DNA of 6,840 bases from an uncultured Ruminococcus sp. (lineage in GTDB: Bacteria; Bacillota; Clostridia; Oscillospirales; CAG-272): the NCBI GenBank assembly GCA_902783905.1, contig CACZSP010000205.1, positions 1-6,840 of the forward strand, written 5' to 3'. Each line of letters starts with the position of its first letter. Position 1 is the first letter of the stretch. Positions 1 to 6,757 of this stretch are shown piece after piece. The position numbers were made by a program, and so were the translations under genes. The notes under the pieces were generated by a model. It worked only from the letters and a program-made list of their open reading frames with translations, was not told the DNA's origin and ran no database searches.

Positions 1-643
1 CCTTGAGGGTGTTTGCCAGGCCGCGCTTGAGCAACACTGGCTTATCTAACTTCCCCAACTCGCGCAGAAGGTCGAAGTTCTGCATGTTGCGCGCCCCAAC
101 CTGGATCACATCCACGTCCGCGAACAAATCCAAATCCATGATGTTCATGAGCTCGGTCACGATGGGCAGCCCCGTCTCCTGCCGGGCGAGCTTCAGCAGC
201 TCCAGCCCGGCGGCCTTAAGGCCCGCGAAATCGTAGGGCGAGGTACGCGGCTTGAAGGCGCCGCCCCGGAGCAGATTGGCTCCGGCGGCTTTGACCGCTT
301 TTGCTATGCCGATGATCTGCTCCTCGCTTTCGACCGAGCAGGGACCGGCTATCATGCAGAAGTTCCCCCCGCCGATCTTTACGCCGCCGACGTCGACGAC
401 GGTGTCGTCGGGGTGAAATTTGCGGTTGCAGCACTTGAACTGTTCGCTGACTCTCTTTACCGAATCGACTATGTCGAGACTGGCGATGAGGTCCATATCG
501 ACCTCGGAGGTGTCTCCGATCAGTCCGAGGACCGTCTGGTATGCTCCGTCGGAAATATGAACGCCGAGGCCCATGTCCTTGAGCCAGTCGATCAGTTTTT
601 CCTTCTGCGGTTTTTGTGTGTCGGGTTTTAATACGATGATCAT
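1..643 (-). CDS. aroF: 3-deoxy-7-phosphoheptulonate (DAHP) synthase, 3' end beyond window
   Basis: This enzyme condenses phosphoenolpyruvate and erythrose 4-phosphate to DAHP, the first step of the cytosolic shikimate pathway to aromatic amino acids. The 214 codons visible show an N-terminal ferredoxin/ACT-like regulatory domain (about residues 1-70), then the TIM-barrel catalytic domain. Seen motifs are AGPCSVES (99-106, with metal-ligand Cys102), RGGAFKPRTSPYDF (126-139), DVIQVGARNMQNF (178-190) and PVLLKRG (202-208). This is the Thermotoga-like DAHP synthase architecture; that family is about 340 residues, so roughly the last third lies beyond the left edge. The start is the first Met, which begins the regulatory domain; only a weak purine-rich stretch (AAAGAAGAAAG) precedes it. 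It lies 49 nt downstream of the glycerol-1-phosphate dehydrogenase gene with no terminator between, so co-transcription is likely. Codon use changes sharply below about position 240 (see findings). Product identity is firm. Confidence 0.95.
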   Translation of the reverse strand, partial: MIIVLKPDTQKPQKEKLIDWLKDMGLGVHISDGAYQTVLGLIGDTSEVDMDLIASLDIVDSVKRVSEQFKCCNRKFHPDDTVVDVGGVKIGGGNFCMIAGPCSVESEEQIIGIAKAVKAAGANLLRGGAFKPRTSPYDFAGLKAAGLELLKLARQETGLPIVTELMNIMDLDLFADVDVIQVGARNMQNFDLLRELGKLDKPVLLKRGLANTLK

Positions 644-692
644 TTATCTTTCTTCTTTCTTGTGATTGTCGGTTATATCTGCCGCGGAATGG

Positions 693-2057
693 TCACGGCG
701 CGATGAGTGAATATATATCGTCGCGGGTCTTAACGAGACCGGTGTCCCTGCACAGGCGTGAGAGAACGTACTTGTCCCTGACGTCGCCTGCCAGATCGAA
801 GCAGGATACCAGCTCGTCTTCCGTCATTCCCAGTTCCTCCGGCGTCGTCGGGAAGCCGATCGAACGGCAGAACGCTTCATAATCCGCCGCTTTCGGCAGT
901 GTGTCGATATATCCGCATATTCTGTCCCATCCGGCGATTATCCGGTCCAGCCGCGCCGGGTGTTTTTCGGGGTCGTATTTTCCCTCTTTCGCCTCGAGGG
1001 AGATCATGGCCTCGGCGCCTTCTCCGACGAACGCTCTCAGCTGCCCGGCGTGCTCCCTGTAATCGAAGGCTGCGAACGCCCGGATGGCTTCCTTTCTGTC
1101 GGGAGTGAAGCGGCGCAGTTTTTCATATGCTCTCAGACAGGGCAGTACGGCAAATCCGCACTGGATGCCGTGCAGATCTGTCCGGGTGCCGAAGGAAAGG
1201 CCCCGCATGTCGCGTATGTGGGAAATATAGTGTTCCATTCCGGACGCCGGCCTCGAAACTCCGGCGCAGGTCATGGCAAGTCCGGCAAGCACCAGTCCCT
1301 CGGCCGTGGCGGCGACAGCGGCACGGTCGCGCTTTACCGCGGCGGGGGCGCTTTCAATGACCCGGCGGAGAGAGGATGCCATCATGTCCGCGACTTCGGG
1401 GCAGTAGTACTCTCCGGTTATTACGGTGGCGATCCGCCATTCGACGAGACTGACGTATTTTGCCGCCATGTCGCCGATACCGGCAAGGATCATCTCCATA
1501 GGGGCGTCGGCGAGGACCGAAGTGTCGGCGATTATCGTTCCGGCGGGATTCGACGGGATCGAAGTCTTGAGTCCGAGAGCGTCCATCGATGACGACGTCG
1601 AGGCGTAGCCGTCCATCGAGGGCGCCGTCGCGCAGTAGATATAGGGCCGGTGCGTCAGATTCGTCATCATCTTGCAGGTGTCGTTTATCACCCCTCCGCC
1701 GACTCCGATTATGCAGTCGCAGTCGGGACCGAAGCGCATTACCGCCTCTCCGAGGGTCCGCTCGTCGGGAGCCGGACGCTTTTTTGACAGCACGTAGCTT
1801 TTGTATTCAATGCCCGCTGCGTCAAGGATCCCGAGGATCCGCCGTCCGGCCGCTTCAAACGTGTTGGGGTCGGAAAGCACGTATGGCTTCGACACGCCGA
1901 GAGAAGCAAGCTCGCCCGGGAGGAGCGAAAGGGCGCCGTCGGATATGAGAGCTTTTTTCACCGTGACCGGGTGGAATCTGCCGCAGGCGGAGCACCGAAA
2001 TCCTCCGTCCGATAGGAGTTGTTCAAGTCCTGAAAACCCTGATGACTTTTTTTTCAT
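693..2057 (-). CDS. egsA: sn-glycerol-1-phosphate dehydrogenase, AraM/EgsA family
   Basis: It is predicted to reduce dihydroxyacetone phosphate to sn-glycerol 1-phosphate with NAD(P)H in the cytosol, a lipid-backbone precursor. The protein (454 aa from the start chosen) has the dehydroquinate synthase/iron-alcohol dehydrogenase fold. Visible motifs are the nucleotide-binding GVGGGVINDT (118-127), TAPSMDGYAS (144-153), GDMAAK with metal-ligand Asp196, SGMEHYISH with His276 and His280, and LHGIQCG with His296. An N-terminal Cys motif, CSACGRFH (22-29), resembles one I recall in clostridial homologues. It is longer than Bacillus AraM (about 394 aa), mainly through this N-terminus. The longest start (2129) lies inside or next to the promoter and has no ribosome-binding site. 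ATG 2057 has AGAGG six bases upstream, so I choose it. The dehydroquinate synthase relationship beside aroF is noted, but the motifs here are those of G1P dehydrogenase. The substrate is inferred from family. Confidence 0.9.
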   Translation of the reverse strand: MKKKSSGFSGLEQLLSDGGFRCSACGRFHPVTVKKALISDGALSLLPGELASLGVSKPYVLSDPNTFEAAGRRILGILDAAGIEYKSYVLSKKRPAPDERTLGEAVMRFGPDCDCIIGVGGGVINDTCKMMTNLTHRPYIYCATAPSMDGYASTSSSMDALGLKTSIPSNPAGTIIADTSVLADAPMEMILAGIGDMAAKYVSLVEWRIATVITGEYYCPEVADMMASSLRRVIESAPAAVKRDRAAVAATAEGLVLAGLAMTCAGVSRPASGMEHYISHIRDMRGLSFGTRTDLHGIQCGFAVLPCLRAYEKLRRFTPDRKEAIRAFAAFDYREHAGQLRAFVGEGAEAMISLEAKEGKYDPEKHPARLDRIIAGWDRICGYIDTLPKAADYEAFCRSIGFPTTPEELGMTEDELVSCFDLAGDVRDKYVLSRLCRDTGLVKTRDDIYSLIAP

Positions 2058-2063
2058 TCCTGT

Positions 2064-2068
2064 CCTCT
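2064..2068 (-). promoter_or_regulatory. Shine-Dalgarno site fixing the egsA start
   Basis: On the minus strand AGAGG lies six bases before ATG 2057 (AGAGGACAGGAATG). No comparable site precedes the longer in-frame start at 2129, so this decides the start. Confidence 0.8.
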
Positions 2069-2071
2069 GAG

Positions 2072-2108
2072 GAAGCGTTGAAAGATCCGCGCGCGGATCC
2101 TGCGCTTC
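2072..2108 (-). repeat. Imperfect inverted repeat with a perfect 16-bp GC palindrome in the egsA leader
   Basis: GATCCGCGCGCGGATC (2084-2099) is a perfect palindrome. It is flanked by outer arms GAAGCG (2072-2077) and CGCTTC (2103-2108) with unequal spacers of 6 and 3 nt. Transcribed from the predicted start near 2123, it would fold in the leader RNA just upstream of the AGAGG site at 2064-2068. It could be an RNA hairpin affecting translation, or a DNA operator for a dimeric regulator sitting just downstream of the promoter. The sequence symmetry is seen directly; the function is inferred. Confidence 0.55.
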
Positions 2109-2129
2109 GTTAACATAATAATTCATCAT

Positions 2130-2158
2130 ATTTTAGCACAGTGAAAAAGGGTTGTCAA
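2130..2158 (-). promoter_or_regulatory. Sigma-A-type promoter for egsA-aroF
   Basis: On the minus strand a perfect -35 TTGACA (2158-2153) is separated by 17 bp from TAAAAT (2135-2130), which is preceded by TG one base upstream (extended -10). The expected transcription start is near 2123, about 65 nt upstream of the chosen ATG at 2057. Box match and spacing are close to ideal. Confidence 0.8.
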
Positions 2159-2165
2159 GTTTTTA

Positions 2166-2194
2166 TTGATGAATAAGGATTATTGTGTTATAAT
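2166..2194 (+). promoter_or_regulatory. Sigma-A-type promoter for the AIM24-thioesterase-mscS-kinase operon
   Basis: A -35 box TTGATG (2166-2171) lies 17 bp from a perfect TATAAT (2189-2194), with an extended -10 TG at 2186-2187. The expected start is near 2201, giving a leader of about 48 nt. Its -35 box lies only 7 bp from the -35 box of the divergent egsA promoter, so RNA polymerases or one bound regulator could affect both directions. Confidence 0.8.
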
Positions 2195-2210
2195 ATAAAG
2201 CGAATAAAAA

Positions 2211-2240
2211 GGAGCAAAACGCTCCGTCTTTGAAAAGGAG
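2211..2240 (+). promoter_or_regulatory. Leader hairpin and Shine-Dalgarno site of the AIM24 gene
   Basis: GGAGC (2211-2215) pairs with GCTCC (2221-2225) around an AAAAC loop. It masks a first AAGGAG-like sequence that has no start codon at the right distance. The working site is AAGGAG at 2235-2240, eight bases before ATG 2249. The hairpin is short (5 bp), so a regulatory role is uncertain. Confidence 0.5.
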
Positions 2241-2248
2241 AATTCAGT

Positions 2249-2923
2249 ATGCGCTACGAAATCAAAGGCGAACCCATGCCCGTCGTTATATGCCACCTTG
2301 AGGCCGGCGAAAGCATGATCACCGAAAGAGGGTCGATGGTCTGGATGTCGCCCAATATGAAAATGGAAACCAACGCCGGCGGAATCGGCAAGGCGTTCGG
2401 CAGGATGTTCTCGGGAGAGGCGATGTTCCGCAACGTTTACACCGCAGTCGGAGGTCCCGGACTCATCGCCTTCGGATCGAGCTTTATCGGATCGATCAGA
2501 GCCCTGGATATCGCGCCCGGAAAAACGGTTATCGCTCAGAAGAGAGCTTTCCTTGCCAGCACCGAAGGAGTCGATCTGTCCGTATTCTTCCAGAAGAAGA
2601 TCGGCGGAGCACTTTTCGGAGGCGAGGGCTTCATCATGCAGAAGATCAGCGGACAGGGAACGGCATTCGTCGAGATCGACGGAGCGACCGTCGAATACGA
2701 TCTTGCCGCCGGCGAAAAGATGATTCTCGACACCGGCTATCTCGCTCTCGCCGACGAGACGGTTTCGATCAGCGTCGAGGCGGTAAAAGGACTGAAGAAC
2801 GTGCTTCTCGGCGGAGAGGGACTCTTCAACACCGTCGTCACCGGCCCCGGGAAGATCACAATTCAGACGATGCCCATTTCGGGATTCATCGCGGCGACCG
2901 GACTTGCCGGGAAAGGCAACTGA
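2249..2923 (+). CDS. TIGR00266 / AIM24 family protein
   Basis: The 224-residue product matches the TIGR00266/AIM24 (DUF124) family along its whole length. Recognised stretches are MRYEIKGEPMPVV at the start, MVWMSPNMKMETN (30-42), IIAQK-like VIAQKRAFLAS (95-104), GALFGGEGFIMQKISGQGTAF (about 120-140) and NVLLGGEGLF near residues 174-183. The repeated GGEG turns fit the family's stacked beta-sandwich fold. There is no signal peptide or membrane segment, so it is probably cytosolic or membrane-peripheral. The biochemical role of the bacterial members is not established; the yeast namesake Aim24 is mitochondrial and linked to inner-membrane organisation. It is the first gene of the plus-strand operon, with a strong promoter and a good ribosome-binding site. 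Its TGA stop is only 3 nt before the next start, which is in the same frame. Family assignment is firm, function unknown. Confidence 0.9.
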   Translation: MRYEIKGEPMPVVICHLEAGESMITERGSMVWMSPNMKMETNAGGIGKAFGRMFSGEAMFRNVYTAVGGPGLIAFGSSFIGSIRALDIAPGKTVIAQKRAFLASTEGVDLSVFFQKKIGGALFGGEGFIMQKISGQGTAFVEIDGATVEYDLAAGEKMILDTGYLALADETVSISVEAVKGLKNVLLGGEGLFNTVVTGPGKITIQTMPISGFIAATGLAGKGN

Positions 2924-2926
2924 CGC

Positions 2927-3682
2927 TTGAAACAGACCGAGATCCGCGTCGCGAGCTTCGACGTATTTCCGAACAGTACGCTCAAGCCCGCGGCGCTTCT
3001 CCGGTATATGCAGCAGCTCGCCCGGGAGGACTGCGACGGGCTCGGATGCACCTACCGGTTCATGCGTTCGCACAACACCGTTTTCGTCCTGACGCAGATC
3101 GGACTGCGCTTTTTCCGGCCTGTTTTCGAGGGGGAGACGGTGACTCTCGCCACCTACAACGACGGCGTCGGGCCGCTTGTTTTCGACCGCGGATTCGAGT
3201 GGTCGGTCGGCGGCGAAAGGGCGGGTATCTGCTCGAGCAAATGGGTGCTCGTAAGATACGACACCAGGTCGATAGTCCGTCCGCGGGACTTTCCCGTGGA
3301 TTTCGGGACGGTCGTCCGGGAACATGAAACCGTCGATATTCCGCGGCGATTTCCTTCCGATGGCGCGGCGGAGGTCGCGCGCCGGACCGTCAATCTTTCG
3401 GATCTTGACGAGAACAACCACCTGAACAACTGTGTTTACGCCGACGTCGCCTGCGATTCGGTTCCCGGATTTGACGGCCTGTCGCGCTGGTGCAGCGAGA
3501 TACTCGTCAATTTCAGGCACGAGGCGAGAAGGGGAGACGTCCTTTCGGTCTCGCACCGCGAAGCGGACGGGGCGCATTTTGTTTTCGCTTTGAACGAAGC
3601 GTCGGGAGAGCCGTGTTTCGAGTCGGAGCTGCGATTCGGAGATCTTCCCGCAAGGGATCCGGACGCGGACAAAAACGAATAA
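2927..3682 (+). CDS. Acyl-ACP thioesterase (double hotdog fold)
   Basis: It is predicted to hydrolyse acyl-acyl carrier protein, releasing free fatty acid in the cytosol. The 251 residues, the usual length for bacterial members, form two hotdog halves (about 1-130 and 150-245). Family signatures are SFDVFPNSTLKPAALLRYMQQ-like sequence at 10-30, the long helix following it, SKWVLVRYDTRSIVRP (104-119), and the active-site DxNxHxNN motif as Asp161, Asn163, His165, Asn167-Asn168. The start is TTG: the AIM24 stop lies in the same frame only two codons upstream, and the next Met (28) would cut into the first hotdog helix. The ribosome-binding site is weak (AAAGG about 11 nt upstream), so translation may be coupled to AIM24 termination. 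Its stop overlaps the ribosome-binding site of mscS. Chain-length preference cannot be read from the sequence. Confidence 0.88.
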   Translation: MKQTEIRVASFDVFPNSTLKPAALLRYMQQLAREDCDGLGCTYRFMRSHNTVFVLTQIGLRFFRPVFEGETVTLATYNDGVGPLVFDRGFEWSVGGERAGICSSKWVLVRYDTRSIVRPRDFPVDFGTVVREHETVDIPRRFPSDGAAEVARRTVNLSDLDENNHLNNCVYADVACDSVPGFDGLSRWCSEILVNFRHEARRGDVLSVSHREADGAHFVFALNEASGEPCFESELRFGDLPARDPDADKNE

Positions 3683-3694
3683 GGAAGTAAAAAA

Positions 3695-4516
3695 ATGGAG
3701 CAGTTTATCGAAACTCTTATCGGTATGGGGACGTCCTACGGCGGCAAAATTCTGCTGGCGATAGCGGTTGCCGTCATCGGACTTCTGCTCATCAAGCTGA
3801 TCAAAAAGGCGGTAAAACGCGCGGTCGAAAAAAGCAAGGCCGGCGATCTTCTGAAAAAGGTGATAGTCAAGACGGTTCAGATAGTCCTTTATCTGATTCT
3901 CGTCGTTTCGATCATCGAGATTCTCGGAGTTCCGATGTCGAGCGTCGTCGCTCTTCTCGCCTCCTGCGGGCTGGCGATCGGACTTGCTTTTCAGGGCGCG
4001 CTCGGAAATTTTGCCGGCGGTCTGATGATTCTTATATTCCGCCCGTTCAAGATCGGCGACTACGTCGAATCGGACGGCGCGGAAGGATTCGTAAAGGAAA
4101 TAAGCATTTTTTATACGCGTCTTACGACGATCGACAACAGGCTCGTTCTCATCCCGAACGGAGATCTGATGAATTCGAAGGTCACCAACTTCACCGCCGA
4201 GGACAGGCGCAGGGTCGATCAGAATTTCAAGATCACCAACGATATCGACCAGGAGCTCGTCAAGAAGGTACTGCTTGAGGCCGCCGGAAACACCGAGGGC
4301 GTCCTTTCGGATCCCGCTCCCTTCGCGCGTCTGACCGCCGTCGACGACGACACCTATATCTTTACCGTTCGCGCATGGTGCGAAACGGCAAACTACTGGG
4401 ACGTTTATTTCGCTCTTATAGAAAATTGCAGCACGGCGCTGAGCGATAACGGAATCGACGATCCCGAGGAGAGGATCGCCGTCCGCATCGTAGGCGGGGA
4501 AAAGGACGGGGAATGA
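3695..4516 (+). CDS. mscS: MscS-family small-conductance mechanosensitive channel
   Basis: This inner-membrane channel would open under membrane tension to release solutes during hypo-osmotic shock, acting as a heptamer in the known family. The 273-residue protein has three membrane segments (about 17-37, 57-79 and the pore helix 83-112). The pore-lining region GLAIGLAFQGALGNFAGG (92-109) shows the Gly/Ala packing pattern, followed by the beta domain IFRPFKIGDYV (114-124) and IPNGDLMNSKVTNF (143-156), then an alpha/beta cytoplasmic domain. A Lys/Arg-rich loop (36-56) joins the first two membrane segments. The length is close to E. coli MscS (286 aa). AAGGAAG at 3681-3687 gives a good ribosome-binding site that overlaps the thioesterase stop, so coupling is likely. 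No missing key part is seen. Confidence 0.95.
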   Translation: MEQFIETLIGMGTSYGGKILLAIAVAVIGLLLIKLIKKAVKRAVEKSKAGDLLKKVIVKTVQIVLYLILVVSIIEILGVPMSSVVALLASCGLAIGLAFQGALGNFAGGLMILIFRPFKIGDYVESDGAEGFVKEISIFYTRLTTIDNRLVLIPNGDLMNSKVTNFTAEDRRRVDQNFKITNDIDQELVKKVLLEAAGNTEGVLSDPAPFARLTAVDDDTYIFTVRAWCETANYWDVYFALIENCSTALSDNGIDDPEERIAVRIVGGEKDGE

Positions 4517-4549
4517 CCCGAACCCTGCAAACCGGAGGACCCGGGAAAA

Positions 4550-6232
4550 ATGAAATATATATATAAGGGAAGCCCGGTCGAACTCGAACCGGGGACCGTC
4601 TATGCCGATTTCGCGGAAAAGGTCGCAGCCGATTATCCGGCGCCGGTCATTCTCGCGAAAGTGGGGCAGCGGCTTATTGAACTTAACAAAACGGTGCCGG
4701 AGGAAAGCGTTTTCCTGAAGGAGGAGCCGCAGGAGATCTCCTTCATAACTACCGCCGATCGCGACGGCAAAAAAACCTACGAGCGCGGAGCGACGATGAT
4801 GTTTCTCCGCGCCGCCGCACGCGTGCTCGGGAAGAGAATATCTTATCTGAAGCTCGAATACGCCCTCGGAGACGGACTGTTTTTCACCCTTCGCCTGGCT
4901 CCCGGCAACGGCGAAATTGACGACGCTTCGCTTGAAGAAATAAAATCGGTAATGCGAAGGTATGCGGAAAAGAAAGAGCCCTTCGAGAAGTTCAAGATCA
5001 GGACCGACGAGGCGAAGGCGATCTTCGCCCGGCACGGAATGACCGACAAGGAGCGTCTTTTCCACTACCGGCGCACGTCGACGACCAATATTTACAAATT
5101 CGGCAATTATTTCGACTATTATTACGGGTATATGCCGCCCGACGCCTCCTACGTCAAGGTATTCGATCTGAAAAAACTTCCGGGCGGAGTACAGCTCGAA
5201 CTGCCGCACCGTTCGTCACCCGGCGTGCTGCGCGGGGTCCCGGTCCCGCTGAAGCTTTTCGCCACGATGAAGGATACCGAACTGTGGGGAGAAAACATCG
5301 GGATCAGCACCGTCGCCGATCTCAACGACGCTATAACCGAAGGTCGGGGAAGAGATATAATTCTCGCATCCGAGGCGTACCAGGAGCACCGCATCGGCGA
5401 GATCGCGCGAAGGATAAAAGAGGAGAATCGCCGGATCGTTATGATCGCGGGGCCATCCTCCTCCGGAAAGACCTCCTTTTCGCACCGCCTTGCCGTTCAG
5501 CTCGGCAACGTCGGGATAAAGGCTCGTCCGATCGCCCTGGACAATTATTACGTCGCCAGGGAAAAAACGCCTCTCGACGAAAACGGGGAATACGATTTCG
5601 AATGTCTCGAGGCGCTTGACGTTGAACTGTTCAACCGCAATATGACCGATCTTCTCGCCGGAAAAGCGGTCACCCTTCCCGTTTTCGATTTCAAAGCCGG
5701 AGCCCCCGGTTTTGCAGACGCCTCCACCTCGATCAGTGAAGGGGAGGTACTCGTTATCGAAGGGATCCACGGACTGAACGACCGCATGTCCTACGCCATC
5801 GATCCGAAGGACAAATTCAAGATTTACATAAGCGCCGTGACCTCTCTCAATATCGACGAGCACAACCGTATACCGACGACCGACAACAGAGAGATAAGGC
5901 GGATGGTCCGCGACGCCCGCACCCGGGGATTCTGCGCCGTCGAGACGATTTCAAGGTGGCAGTCGGTCAGACACGGTGAGGAGAAGCACATCTTCCCCTT
6001 CCAGGAGGACGCTGACGTCATGTTCAACTCGGCGTCGCTGTACGAACTTGCCGTCCTCAAGACCTTTGCGGAGCCTCTTTTGTTTTCGGTGCCGGAGGAT
6101 TCTCCGGAATACGTCGAGGCGAAAAGACTGCTCAAGTTTCTCGAATATTTCCTCGGGCTCTCCTGCGAGGACGTTCCCCGCAACAGCCTGATCCGCGAAT
6201 TCATCGGGGGAAGCATCTTCCCGGTGGGGTGA
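4550..6232 (+). CDS. Nucleoside (uridine-type) kinase with N-terminal TGS and ThrRS-like domain
   Basis: It is predicted to phosphorylate a nucleoside with ATP in the cytosol (pyrimidine salvage if uridine or cytidine; the substrate is not proven). The 560-residue protein has three parts. Residues 1-65 form a TGS domain. Residues 75-200 resemble the threonyl-tRNA synthetase second additional domain. Residues 285-560 form a P-loop kinase of the uridine kinase/phosphoribulokinase family. Kinase motifs are Walker A GPSSSGKT (301-308), ALDNYYV (329-335), YDFECLEALD (348-357), PVFDF (377-381), EGIHGLN (394-400) and the basic helix RRMVRDARTRG (440-450). In the synthetase-like part the HxxxH zinc pair is absent: the equivalent stretch reads RGATMM (79-84). 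tRNA editing is therefore unlikely. GGAGG (4534-4538) lies 11 nt before the ATG. It is the last gene of the operon, 33 nt after mscS and just before a terminator. Confidence 0.9.
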   Translation: MKYIYKGSPVELEPGTVYADFAEKVAADYPAPVILAKVGQRLIELNKTVPEESVFLKEEPQEISFITTADRDGKKTYERGATMMFLRAAARVLGKRISYLKLEYALGDGLFFTLRLAPGNGEIDDASLEEIKSVMRRYAEKKEPFEKFKIRTDEAKAIFARHGMTDKERLFHYRRTSTTNIYKFGNYFDYYYGYMPPDASYVKVFDLKKLPGGVQLELPHRSSPGVLRGVPVPLKLFATMKDTELWGENIGISTVADLNDAITEGRGRDIILASEAYQEHRIGEIARRIKEENRRIVMIAGPSSSGKTSFSHRLAVQLGNVGIKARPIALDNYYVAREKTPLDENGEYDFECLEALDVELFNRNMTDLLAGKAVTLPVFDFKAGAPGFADASTSISEGEVLVIEGIHGLNDRMSYAIDPKDKFKIYISAVTSLNIDEHNRIPTTDNREIRRMVRDARTRGFCAVETISRWQSVRHGEEKHIFPFQEDADVMFNSASLYELAVLKTFAEPLLFSVPEDSPEYVEAKRLLKFLEYFLGLSCEDVPRNSLIREFIGGSIFPVG

Positions 6233-6253
6233 AAGATCATAAAAAAATATAGG

Positions 6254-6303
6254 GGCTGCCCGGAAACCTGAATCAGTGAGTCAGGCGACCGGGCAGCCTT
6301 TTT
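6254..6303 (+). terminator. Rho-independent terminator, probably bidirectional
   Basis: A perfect 10-bp stem, GGCTGCCCGG (6254-6263) with CCGGGCAGCC (6289-6298), contains an inner CCTGA/TCAGG stem (6267-6271 / 6281-6285) and is followed by TTTTT (6299-6303). It lies 21 nt after the kinase stop and ends the plus-strand operon. An A-rich run (6241-6247) on the other side would be a U-run on the minus strand, so it can also stop transcription of the convergent metalloprotease-like gene. Confidence 0.92.
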
Positions 6304-6340
6304 ATGTGAAAACGGGTGAATATACATACCGCAAAAACGG

Positions 6341-6721
6341 CTAGGGGTGGAGTCGCGCAGACGAGTATTGTGCCAGTATTTTTTTGGCAAAATAATATGC
6401 CTGCCTTTCCCGCTTGTCGTCTGAGACCGGTACGTTATTTATCCATTGGAAATAATGTGTCAATTCGTGTGCGATACAAGTCAGAATCGTTGCGATCGCA
6501 TCGTCGCGACCCCATTTGTTTTTCAAATTGCAATAGTCGCCTGCAGCGATTTTTATATACGGTTCCACCGAATATTCGACAGGTTCAAAAAAAATCCCTT
6601 TAACAGAATCACCGTCCGCCGCCTTCAGCGACGTTGTTTTTTTAAGATAAACGGGTATTCTTATTGGAAAGGAATACTCTGTTCTCAACCATTTGAAAAA
6701 TGAAACGCATGCACTTTTCAA
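6341..6721 (-). CDS. Small HExxH metalloprotease-like protein, probable 3' part of an interrupted gene
   Basis: I do not recognise a named gene. The 126 residues visible contain HELTHYFQW (88-96), a zinc-binding HExxH, and 16 residues after its second His a Glu in ERQAYYFAKKIL that could be the third zinc ligand. This gluzincin/ImmA-like layout suggests a small zinc peptidase; no signal peptide is seen, so it is presumably cytosolic. The TTG at 6721 is the first usual start codon after an in-frame TGA at 6758-6760, but it lacks a ribosome-binding site. The reading frame stays open upstream of that TGA, so the gene is probably longer and broken (see the next entry). Base composition (about 40% GC in sampled lines) and codon use (TTT, AAA, ATA) differ from the neighbouring operon, which suggests acquisition from elsewhere. 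It converges on the terminator at 6254-6303. Peptidase activity is inferred from the motif alone. Confidence 0.6.
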   Translation of the reverse strand: MKSACVSFFKWLRTEYSFPIRIPVYLKKTTSLKAADGDSVKGIFFEPVEYSVEPYIKIAAGDYCNLKNKWGRDDAIATILTCIAHELTHYFQWINNVPVSDDKRERQAYYFAKKILAQYSSARLHP

Positions 6722-6757
6722 ATCTTTGTCAACGTTTTTTTCACATTTTAATCGAAT

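Noticed and set aside
960..1592. A 210-codon plus-strand frame inside egsA
   Set aside because: It is antisense to a well-supported enzyme gene, with low-complexity Gly/Arg-rich translation and no start signal.
693..2057. Dehydroquinate synthase (aroB) as the identity of the gene beside aroF
   Set aside because: The fold family is shared and the shikimate neighbour is tempting, but the motifs TAPSMDGYAS, GDMAAK and SGMEHYISH are those of G1P dehydrogenases.
2180..5209. A 1009-codon open frame on the minus strand across four plus-strand genes
   Set aside because: All four plus-strand genes lie in the same frame and this antisense frame is codon-on-codon with them. It stays open because TTA, CTA and TCA are avoided in the sense codons. 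The translation has no recognisable domain and is rich in Arg, Asp and Phe, as expected of a shadow.
5216..5863. A 215-codon minus-strand frame within the kinase gene
   Set aside because: It continues the same codon-aligned shadow after a single TCA serine codon; there is no ribosome-binding site or family motif.
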